NCBI GenBank assembly: GCA_036939975.1
Contig: JALLPB010000593.1
Location: forward strand, 1-14,368
Length of the DNA stretch: 14,368 bases
Source of the DNA: Cyclostephanos tholiformis
Lineage: Eukaryota > Bacillariophyta > Thalassiosirophyceae > Thalassiosirales > Thalassiosiraceae
Reading direction: 5' to 3'
Positions 8,044-14,368 of this stretch are shown one piece after another. The notes below the pieces were generated by a model that did no database searches, was not told where the DNA came from, and worked only from the letters and a program-made list of their open reading frames with translations. The translations under genes were made by a program, and so were the position numbers. The stretch's first letter is position 1. Every line of letters starts with the position of its first letter.

Positions 8044-8901
8044 ATGCACCCCTCCTACGACGAAGGCGCGCCTTCCCCCGATCGACCGATTGGCGATGAC
8101 GAGGGGAGGAGACGTAGTCGCAGTCGCAATCGCAGTCCTCGCGAGGGGGGCGGCGGGAGTAGGAGCGGATCGCGTCGCAGTCGAGGGAGATCCAGGTCGA
8201 GGAGTAGGAGAGGGCGACGACGGCGACGACGGCGATCCCCTTGTTCGTCGTCTTCGTCTCTGTCTTCATCTTCGTCGTCTCGTCGTCGTTCGAAATCTCG
8301 ACGCCGCAGGAGGAGGAAGCGGGATGGGAAGAAGCAAGTTAGGTCCGAGAGGGGGGGTAGTAACAGGAGGGGGCATCATCGAAGGAGGAGCGACGGCGAT
8401 GACTCCTCGTCCTCGTCATCCTCGTCATCCTCGTCGTCATCTCACGAACGAAAGAAGACGAGGAAACGACGTCGTCGTGATCGGTGTAATTTGAATGCTG
8501 ACGACCGCGACGAACGTGCGATGGGGTGCAGCGGGAAGAACGAACGGGTGAGGGACATTCGCGATGGTGCCGCGATTACGACGACCGCGATCGCGACGAC
8601 ATCTACTACCACCGCGACCACGACGGATGACAATCCGCACCCCTCCAAACGCGCCGCCGCATCCAGGGGGCCGATGACGCATGGCGAGTACCTCGAATTG
8701 CATAATCGAATACGCGAGGTGGTCGATCCGCACACCGGACGTACGAGGTTGATACGCGGCACCGGCGAGGTAATCGAACGCATCGTGTCCAGGGATGAAC
8801 ACTCCAGGCTGAACCGATGCGCGACGTCGGGGGACGGGAGTGACTTCGCCAGGGAGATCATGAGGGCCGCCGCTGCCTCGTCGACGACGACGAAAGGATG
8901 A
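8044..8901 (+). CDS. ARL6IP4: SR-25 family protein, ARL6IP4 homologue (285 aa)
   Basis: This family (ARL6IP4/SRp25, SR-25 domain) consists of nuclear speckle proteins linked to pre-mRNA splicing. The C-terminal domain is clear: RGPMTHGEYLELHNRIREV (about 209-227), VDPHTGRTRLIRGTGEVIE (about 228-246) and RIVSRDEHSRLNRCATSGDG (about 247-266). This follows the family pattern of RGPMT, then DPETGRTRLIKGDGEV, then a short helix ending in ATRGD. The first 150 residues are an RS/SR and Arg/Ser-rich disordered region with a 13-Ser run, the expected substrate for SR protein kinases. A Thr-rich linker (about 176-195) separates the two. The ATG at 8044 gives a full-length protein, similar in size to animal homologues. 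No intron is needed. A longer competing frame on the minus strand (8437-9072) is a shadow of the repeats. Confidence 0.9.
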   Translation: MHPSYDEGAPSPDRPIGDDEGRRRSRSRNRSPREGGGGSRSGSRRSRGRSRSRSRRGRRRRRRRSPCSSSSSLSSSSSSRRRSKSRRRRRRKRDGKKQVRSERGGSNRRGHHRRRSDGDDSSSSSSSSSSSSSHERKKTRKRRRRDRCNLNADDRDERAMGCSGKNERVRDIRDGAAITTTAIATTSTTTATTTDDNPHPSKRAAASRGPMTHGEYLELHNRIREVVDPHTGRTRLIRGTGEVIERIVSRDEHSRLNRCATSGDGSDFAREIMRAAAASSTTTKG

Positions 8902-9295
8902 TGAAGTGAGCGCAAATGTCGGCCACAGGCCGGTGCTGTGTGGTAAGTTAGGGGGGGGGGGGGGGGGGGGGGGGGGAGGATGGTTGTAAACTATAGAAAC
9001 ATCTCTTCGTTTAAAGGGAATGGATGGCGCACTATTCAACACTGTGGGATCGAGGGACTGATTTAGACGCAAGAATTTTTAATTTTTAGACGAGCCAATA
9101 CACCAACAACCGCCATAATGTAATGGTGTGGTGAAATTCAATGCTAAATACTGACGGTAGTAGTCTTATCATCTCCATATACCAAAACACGACAGGAGAT
9201 TCATCTTCTAAGATGCCCCACCACTCGCATCTTCACCTTGAAGAGATTTGGCTAAGCGTGGTCCAAAGTGCTTGACAATGCTTGACTTTACAAGG
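8902..9295. other. Convergent intergenic region with a poly-G tract
   Basis: It lies between the stop codons of the SR-25 gene and the exonuclease gene on the other strand, and must contain both 3' UTRs. Apart from the G26 run at 8951-8976 it is ordinary mixed sequence. A minus-strand frame, 9208-9441, overlaps the exonuclease 3' end and could be a short alternative C-terminus (SSIVKHFGPRLAKSLQGED), but nothing forces this reading. Confidence 0.5.
8951..8976 (+). repeat. G26 homopolymer
   Basis: Twenty-six uninterrupted G residues start 50 bp after the SR-25 stop codon, followed by AGGAGG. On the transcribed strand it would form the 3' UTR. Such a run can form stacked G-quadruplexes and is unstable in replication, and its exact length is a common sequencing error. 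Confidence 0.9.
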
Positions 9296-10105
9296 TCACA
9301 TGGACATTCTACGCTTGACTGAATCCAACGAAGCATCATTATTGTAAAATACGAACCATTTGTCGCCGCTAACCTTATCCTGATAAATGAGCGTCCCAGT
9401 TTGATTTTGGAGACTTCGGATTTTCTGGCCACGAAGGCCAATGAATAGTCCAGGGTTCCTTACCGATAGGCCAGTACACACTTTCATACCACATATGCGC
9501 GAGTATTGAGTGGACTTGGCCATTGCCGCGCTCTTTGAAGCACTGGTGATGTGACTTAGTTGCGCGTCTTCTAGTGCAAATAGGCTTTTTACGTCAGAGG
9601 AAGCCCATTCCACCATAGTTGTCGTCAATGGACGAGCAGACCAGAACCTTGGGTTCCTTTTGTAGACTGATTTATCTCGCGCCGTGTTAACGCTGATTCC
9701 ATTATAGGAAAGAACTTCATTGAGGTTGCTATCCTCGACGATATGGAAACAACTTGTATCGTGCACATTATTGACTTGGATGCCGTGAAGGTGATACAAT
9801 GCATCACAATCCATGCGGCAGTCATGAATAACTTTGGTCACAGTTTCGCTCTCGAAAAGTTCGGTCACAGATTTCAGGATCTGAGGGCACGGCGTGCCTC
9901 CAAAATCTACGAGGAAAACATCCAATGTGGGAAAGCAGATGGATATAATTTCTACAGTGCCGAGCCTGCTTAAGGTTATCCCTTCGCAGTCAAATGCAAC
10001 GCGTTTGGCAGGTTCATCCGAGTCCAAAGCGAGAATGCTATTTACGTTGGAAATGAAGCTCTTTCCCGAGGTAGTATCGGCCGACTTGACAATATGGATT
10101 GACAT
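9296..10105 (-). CDS. DEDD-type 3'-5' exonuclease fused to a KH RNA-binding domain (269 aa)
   Basis: The first 190 residues form a DnaQ-like exonuclease domain of the Egalitarian/EXD1 group. ExoI is VAFDCEGITLSRLG (Asp39, Glu41), ExoII is VIHDCRMDCDALYHLHGI (catalytic Asp99 by alignment to RNase D), and ExoIII is WASSDVKSL (Asp171). All four metal-binding acids are present. The DEDDy tyrosine four residues before the last Asp is Trp167 instead. The C-terminus is a type I KH domain: NPGLFIGLRGQKIRSLQNQTG with a GLRG loop (223-226), then strand residues WFVFYNND. The pairing predicts an enzyme that trims an RNA it binds through KH. An upstream in-frame TTG could extend the frame by 13 residues, but the ATG at 10103-10105 is the natural start and leaves the fold complete. 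The frame ends soon after the last KH helix (DSVKRRMSM). Composition is moderate, without the repeats seen in neighbouring genes. The gene diverges from the methyltransferase. Confidence 0.88.
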   Translation of the reverse strand: MSIHIVKSADTTSGKSFISNVNSILALDSDEPAKRVAFDCEGITLSRLGTVEIISICFPTLDVFLVDFGGTPCPQILKSVTELFESETVTKVIHDCRMDCDALYHLHGIQVNNVHDTSCFHIVEDSNLNEVLSYNGISVNTARDKSVYKRNPRFWSARPLTTTMVEWASSDVKSLFALEDAQLSHITSASKSAAMAKSTQYSRICGMKVCTGLSVRNPGLFIGLRGQKIRSLQNQTGTLIYQDKVSGDKWFVFYNNDASLDSVKRRMSM

Positions 10106-10844
10106 TCTTGTGTTGAAAATTTGGAGACTTCTTTTCTGGCACAAATGGTGAACTAAAGCTAGGATATCCCAAGCTTATTAGTAAAAAATAATTATGTTGT
10201 TGTTCTGCCTTTTTGTCATCGTCATCTCGAGACTATCAAGAAATTTTGACAGACTGTGAATTTTTCACAGACAGATTTGTAAAATTTTCACAGAAAGATT
10301 TGTGAAATTTTCACTGAAATGAATTCTTCCGGTCCTAATGCTCCCCTGCAATTGTTGATCCTTCCGTTGCCTTCTCCCTCATTGCCATTCAAGAATTGAT
10401 AACCATCTGCAGAACGAAGCCTGTCAGATGTTAAATGAAATAATATCATAACACCTGCAGAACAAACTGCTGACACTAATCAAAGCTGTTTTCTATTAAG
10501 AGTTGATGTCCACTTTATTTCGAAGCGAGGAGGCATTCTGCCAAAAAAGTTGACTCGATCACATCATCTGGACCCTATTTTCTATCCATCTCATGTTGAG
10601 AAAGAGATCTGCATCCACAATCCCTCCCTTGCTCCGTCTTGGCAGATGTGGAAAAACTGTTGTTGTTCTTTGTAATCAAGGTTGGCAGACTGAGATCGTA
10701 TGTAGCCCTCGTGTGTTTCAAAGAAATCCAATTATGTCACGTTCCACGCTTGGTTCACGGCAGGTGATTTTCGACGTGACGAAAGCCCACAGGCATGATA
10801 GACTGTAGATTCTCAAAATTACACAAATTCTACTATAAGACATC
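10106..10844. other. Divergent intergenic region between exonuclease and methyltransferase genes
   Basis: These 739 bp hold both promoters and 5' UTRs. The part near 10180-10320 is AT-rich and contains the short tandem repeat described separately. A plus-strand frame at 10593-10808 has no recognisable domain and ends before the methyltransferase ATG, so I do not call it a gene. No further motif is supported. Confidence 0.45.
10255..10319. repeat. Short tandem repeat of about 23-24 bp with a hairpin
   Basis: The unit TTTTCACAGACAGATTTGTA occurs as TTTTCACAGAAAGATTTGTG in the next copy, followed by a partial third copy (TTTTCACTGAAA). It begins with the inverted pair TGTGAA-TTT-TTCACA (10255-10269), able to form a 6-bp hairpin with a 3-base loop. 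It sits about 150 bp upstream of the exonuclease ATG, so it could lie in that promoter. Confidence 0.7.
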
Positions 10845-11953
10845 ATGGCATCATATGGGAAGAAATCCTACTGGAACGAGAGGTGAGGGCCTGTGTGAGG
10901 ATTGGCAGTGCCAAAACCGGCTTCGATTTGCTTCAACATCTCATTCGTTAGCCTTCTCACACGTTCCCTTGCTCGCTCTGCGTCGACAGATACACCTTGG
11001 AGACCGAGCCCTGCGAGTGGATAACCACAGGGTACAATATCTTTCAACATCTTTTCACGCCGATGTTCCTTAATCACAAAAGTGCTCCTCCGCCTGGCGG
11101 GGAAATTTCTCTACACCATTTGCACGATTGGGCATCTCATCAATGCCCCTCGCTGTTGACCCCTTCGATGTTGGTGGAAGAATCGGACGGTGAGGATACC
11201 GGGCAGCAAAAAGAAGAGCGTGACTTTCCGTCGAGGGGAAGGTGCCGGGTCCTGAACGTTGGTTGTGGCAATAGCCAGCTGGGCGAGCAAATGCTATTAA
11301 ACGGTTTCACGGATATTGTTAACGTTGATTACTCTGAGGTTGTCATCAGCAAGAGTGAGTTAAATTGAGTGTGATGTGCTTTCTGCTCGCCGAGGCTTCG
11401 CGTGTGACTCACACTTGATTGCAAAGTGAAAGAAAAGTACAATGCCGATTTCTTTGTAAATCTTAAAAGCAACGTCGCCAAAGATGAATCACGAGATGAC
11501 AGTACTCGTCACAAATCTGATCTGAGGATGGTATTCGAAATTGGCGACATCACGGATGGGATCCACCACCCGGACGAGTCTTTCGATCTGATCATTTGCA
11601 AGAAGACACTTGATTTCGTTTTGTGCGGCGCTGGATCAGCCGCCAACGCTAAGTCGATGATGACTGAATGCTATCGTCTACTAAATAAAGACCACGGTGT
11701 AATGATGATATTGTCTACCGCTAAACCGGAAGATCGAGCATTCTTCTATGAGCAAAATCCCTGGGCTGGAGTCGAAAATATTGTTCTACCGGTCAATGGA
11801 ATAAGCATCGATCAGAAGAAAGGACATCAAAGGTGCGAGTTGTGATCCTGATTAGTATCTGAAATCATCTCTTCCAATCCTAATTTGATCATCAGGAAAA
11901 TTGATTCATATGTCTACTTGCTTTACAAACAGTGCTGGCGTAATGTAGATTGA
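10845..11953 (+). CDS. Class I SAM-dependent methyltransferase, METTL13/EEF1AKMT4-like, four exons (288 aa)
   Basis: Joining exons 10845-10882, 10990-11354, 11427-11832 and 11896-11953 through GT-AG introns gives one 867-bp frame with ATG and TGA. The 38-bp first exon encodes MASYGKKSYWNER, and exon 2 completes YT..E.PCEW, matching the family opening 'Y...YWdeRY......W'. SAM-binding motif I is VLNVGCGNSQLGE (100-112), and the acidic residue after strand 2 is in NVDYSEVV (Asp126). DESFDLIICKKTLDFVL (184-200) is the motif IV/post region, with Lys-Thr-Leu-Asp as in eEF1A lysine methyltransferases (EKGTLD). The last exon supplies the final strand, KIDSYVYLLYKQ. A family member methylates lysine on a translation factor such as eEF1A; the actual substrate is inferred. 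A 50-residue Pro/His/Glu-rich insert (44-95) before motif I is unusual. Citrate-synthase methyltransferase (CSKMT) is a related alternative. Confidence 0.88.
10883..10989 (+). other. Methyltransferase intron 1 (107 bp)
   Basis: Donor AG|GTGAGG and acceptor CGACAG|ATAC. It is phase 2 and rejoins the Arg codon of the conserved YWNERY motif, the strongest evidence for the 38-bp first exon. The exon 2 frame is blocked by a TAG upstream of the acceptor. Confidence 0.85.
11355..11426 (+). other. Methyltransferase intron 2 (72 bp)
   Basis: Donor AAGA|GTGAGT, a near-consensus site, and acceptor TGCAAAG|TG. It is phase 1 and restores VISK-MKEKY, continuing the helix after the SAM-binding acidic residue. 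Unspliced, the frame stops within a few codons. Confidence 0.88.
11833..11895 (+). other. Methyltransferase intron 3 (63 bp)
   Basis: Donor CAAAG|GTGCGA and acceptor CATCAG|GAAA. It is phase 2 and joins HQR to KIDSYVYLLYKQ, the typical last strand of the fold. Unspliced, the frame would end after only four more residues, without that strand. Confidence 0.83.
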
Positions 11954-12055
11954 TCAAATGGGGTGTTCGGGCATTTATTTGTTAGTTAAATGTTAACTTT
12001 GTTATAGCTATCCAGCACAAACGCCTTATTCAGATGATGTGCGCATGATTTTCCC

Positions 12056-14300
12056 TCACTCGCCGTCGACCACATGCGCGAACAATCGATCTATCTTCGC
12101 CAACAGGTTCCAGTCGTTACGAAACCCGACTTGTCTCACCCGGAGCAGGCAATTAACATTACGATCCAACAGTGTCAGGCCGTAATCCAACTGCTCTCGA
12201 TCAATCACGCCGCGTTCTCTGAATAGGGGATATACCGTCCTGGAATCGTTGCTGCCATCTCTCCTACCAAGGTAGAGCACGGCCGACCGCGAAAATTTGC
12301 ATATCAGCGCATATCGAAGAGGAATTCCAAGGTACTTGGAAGTCAGAGATACCATTTGACACACATAACCCAACGCCGCGGATATCTCATCGTCGGAGAC
12401 TACGAGCGTGTGCACATCGTCCGGAAACGGAAGATCGGCGATTGTGAACTGATGCCGTGGATAGTTCGGTGGATTGACGGGAGTGTTGATGGACACGACT
12501 CTTATTGGAAAGATGAGTCGCAACCTTCTGAGCAATTGTATTCTGTTCGCTTCCAGCCGGATCTCAGTTCGGAATAGACTTTCTCTTTTTCGCAGATATT
12601 GGAGAGTAACAAAAGAGTATATTGACGAAGAGACTGTATGAGAATGAAGAAATACGCAGCAGAATAAAATTCAATCTGCTGCTTTCATACCGCTCTGCAC
12701 TGATAGTTCTCTCGGCTTTTCGCGTTTCATCCTCTATCAATTGCACTTGTTGCATGAGAGACCTCAGTTGGATCGTTCCCTGCGTAGAAACATGGTAACG
12801 ATGTGAATTAATCGGTATCAGGATTTTTCATTGAATCCACTAAGAACACACAATACGCACCTGAGCGATGCGTTGCTGCTCTTCCTCCAACAGTCGTTGC
12901 TCCTTCCGTACCAACCGCCGCAGCTCCTCGATCTCGGCCTGTTCCTCGGATGGCGGCGGTGACTGCGGCAGCGAGGGCAATTCCTCCTTCGGTATTGTTT
13001 GCACGATGCACGTCGATGATGACGAAGAGGACAGTTCGTTGGCATCCGCGCGGGGTATCTCGACGTCATCATACGCTGTGGTTTTTTCCGATATCGATCC
13101 CGGCTTATCCTCGCTTATTCCGTCCTTCACGAACGCGGTTGGTCCGTCTTGGATGAGCTCCCGGGAGGAATCATTGACGGCAGTCGTAGACTCGCTCTCA
13201 CCCCCTCCGAGCAACTCGGACAATTCATCGTCATAGGCAGGGACGACCGCGGCGGTAACGTCGTCTGCGTCGACGCGGACGGTAGCGCGGCCGGTATTGC
13301 TGGCGGGAGTGAACCCTCGAAGTCGATCACCGCCCCCGAGCAAGTCGAAAATCCTGCCATCGTCGCTCGCGACGACTGAGGCGGATGCGGCGGTTGTCGC
13401 GGCGGCAGAGGACGACGATGCGGCGGTACCACATCCCCCCCCGAGTAAGTCGAAGATTTTATCATTGTCGTACAAATTCGACGAGCTCGTGCGATGCGAA
13501 TACGCCCTCCCATCAACGTCGTCGTATGTCGTCTTCGGATTCGCGATACCGTCGTCCCCTGTGGCGGACTCGTCATCGTACTCATCGACGCTTCCTGATT
13601 CGCCATCGTCGACGTCATCATCCTCCGCAATCTCCTCCGCGGCCTCCGGGAGCAGGGAGAATGCCCCATCCTCGAAGATCGCGTACGATCCGCCCCCCCT
13701 CCCCCCATCGTCCGCTCGTCGATCGCGGAACATCCTCATCATGGGATCGGCGGCCGAGCCGCCATTTTTCTCGTCGTCGTGCACGACGATGTCAAATCTC
13801 GTCAATACGTCATCGTCGCGTATCGCCCCGCATCGTACGAGATGACGGTACAATTCCGGCATCACCCTCGTTATTCCATCGTCGTACCGTATGAGTATCG
13901 AATTGGGTGGTAGGGAGGGCGGTATCGCCATGACGTCGTCGTCGTCGTACTCGTCGTACTCGTCGTGCGCGTCATTGTTTGTACTGACGTCGTCCCTCGT
14001 CGGACGGTGCAGTCGACAGAGCCTCGTTGGGTCCAATGGCACCTCCGCTAATATCGTCGCGTTCGTCGTCGTCGTCGTCGTCGTCGTATGTCGTCGTTCC
14101 CCCCATCGCATCCCCGCCCCATCCCGCCCGTCGCGATCGTCCGCCCCGCCCAATGGGAGGACGATGTCGTCATCGTCCAGCACCACGATCCTCGCGCGCC
14201 AGTCGCATATTATGCCCCCCCCTCGTCCATCGTCGTCATATCCCCCCCGTAGTCGCGGTCGTTGGGGCAATAGTTCATTCACGTGATCCCACCGGCGCAT
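12056..14300 (-). CDS. UVRAG: UVRAG/VPS38 homologue, three exons (about 698 aa), long low-complexity N-terminus
   Basis: UVRAG/Vps38 is the subunit that defines Vps34 PI3-kinase complex II in endosome and autophagosome maturation. Exon 3 shows its C-terminal signature: ALGYVCQMVSLTSKYLGIPLR, then Y-A-L-I-C-K-F-SRSAV, YPLFRERG, and QLDYGLTLLDRNVNCLL. Before this a helical segment (RTEIRLEANRIQLLRRLRL) leads into the conserved IFPI. The coiled coil starts at the end of exon 1 (EEQAEIEELRRLVRKEQR) and continues in exon 2 (GTIQLRSLMQQVQLIEDE). Exon 1 is 12861-14300, from an ATG at 14298-14300; an upstream in-frame TTG is not used. Exon 2 starts at 12779. For intron 2, donor 12700 and acceptor 12634 give exons 12701-12779 and 12056-12633 with the frame kept; the ends are less certain. 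The 480-residue exon 1 is rich in Asp, Thr, Ala and Ser, with three (I/L)-x-(D/E)-LLGGG motifs (282-289, 317-324, 360-367). No clear C2 domain is visible, unlike animal UVRAG. Atg14 is a less likely alternative. Confidence 0.85.
12634..12700 (-). other. UVRAG homologue intron 2 (67 bp, boundaries tentative)
   Basis: The frame must change between 12700 and about 12575, so an intron is required. The best acceptor is the pyrimidine-rich TTCTCATACAG ending at 12634. Paired with the donor A|GTGCAG at 12700 it keeps phase 1. A second possibility is donor GTATGA at 12690 with a poorer acceptor near 12555 (AAAAAG), which also keeps the frame. Both leave the C-terminal domain unchanged. Confidence 0.5.
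12780..12860 (-). other. UVRAG homologue intron 1 (81 bp)
   Basis: Read on the minus strand the donor is GCTCAG|GTGCGT and the acceptor TACGCAG|GGAACG. It is phase 0 and joins two halves of the coiled coil (QQRIAQ to GTIQLRSL). Without splicing the frame ends six residues later. Confidence 0.85.
13200..13457 (-). repeat. Three spaced copies of an (I/L)-x-(D/E)-LLGGG coding motif
   Basis: On the minus strand 13434-13457 encodes IFDLLGGG, 13329-13352 encodes IFDLLGGG and 13200-13223 encodes LSELLGGG. Each follows an acidic residue pair and is separated by disordered Ala/Ser or Thr sequence. The DNA of the first two copies is nearly identical (CCCCGAGYAAGTCGAARAT), so they are either recent duplicates or under selection. 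Confidence 0.75.
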
Positions 14301-14368
14301 ATAATAATAATAATATGATGATGATAGGCACCAACCACCGCACAACAGTTAGTGCCAAAGTACTTTTA
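14301..14368. other. 5' region of the UVRAG homologue, cut by the window edge
   Basis: Only 68 bp upstream of the ATG are present. They contain an ATA/ATG-type trinucleotide run (14301-14325). This is probably 5' UTR; the promoter lies outside the window. Confidence 0.5.

Noticed and set aside
8437..9072. Minus-strand frame of 211 codons opposite the SR-25 gene and through the G26 run
   Set aside because: It is a shadow of the repeats; its Pro run is the homopolymer read as CCC. The plus-strand SR-25 domain matches a known family.
9208..9441. Frameshifted C-terminal extension of the exonuclease-KH protein
   Set aside because: The KH domain already has its last helix before the stop, and no plausible intron joins the frames; the GT-AG span available is only about 19 bp.
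10593..10808. Plus-strand frame of 71 codons upstream of the methyltransferase
   Set aside because: No domain, no splice link to exon 1 of the methyltransferase, and it ends just before that ATG. Treated as promoter or 5' UTR.
12634..12655. A 22-bp intron joining the two UVRAG frames (GTATTTC to CATACAG)
   Set aside because: It keeps the frame but is far shorter than the 63-107 bp introns elsewhere in the window. A 67-bp choice with the same acceptor is preferred.
1..14368. tRNA, rRNA, CRISPR array or prokaryotic operon signals
   Set aside because: None was found by eye. The repeats present are microsatellites, one minisatellite and protein-coding repeats, and the genes have spliceosomal introns.

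Overview
The window looks like nuclear DNA of a diatom, or a close stramenopile relative with a secondary plastid. The clues are a bipartite plastid-type leader with an ASAFAP-like site (AASS-FVPP) on the hydrolase, short GT-AG introns of about 60-110 bp in two genes, poly-Ser/Asp/Gly low-complexity tracts encoded by TCG/GAC trinucleotide runs, a decayed copy of a diatom-typical 'SVSLSADGS...AIGAP' repeat protein, and retroelement debris. Genes alternate strands in divergent and convergent pairs; there are no operons. The species cannot be named from this sequence alone.

Layout. From 1 to about 2575 the minus strand carries a broken reverse-transcriptase gene that runs off the left edge. It has nonsense codons, frameshifts and a box A Asp-to-Asn change, and it is split by a 594-bp insertion (1582-2175). 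That insertion has TGTC...GACA ends and a 5-bp target duplication (CCACA) and reads as a solo LTR. Next come a 393-residue low-complexity protein of unknown function (3095-4276, minus) and a frameshifted beta-propeller-like repeat pseudogene (4606-5806, plus). A probably plastid-targeted alpha/beta hydrolase of pheophytinase type (6118-7611, minus) shares a 432-bp divergent promoter region with an RS-rich SR-25/ARL6IP4 homologue (8044-8901, plus). That gene is followed by a G26 homopolymer.

On the right, a DEDD-type 3'-5' exonuclease fused to a KH domain (9296-10105, minus) diverges from a four-exon class I methyltransferase of the METTL13/EEF1AKMT4 type (10845-11953, plus). The methyltransferase converges, 102 bp away, on a three-exon UVRAG/VPS38 homologue (12056-14300, minus).

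I found no coherent multi-gene system. The intact genes are ordinary eukaryotic housekeeping functions: pigment or lipid hydrolysis in the plastid, splicing-associated protein, RNA processing, protein methylation, and the endosomal/autophagy PI3-kinase complex. The items most worth a second look are the nested solo LTR, the exonuclease-KH fusion with Trp at the usual ExoIII Tyr position, and the long N-terminal extension of the UVRAG homologue carrying three copies of an (I/L)-x-(D/E)-LLGGG motif.
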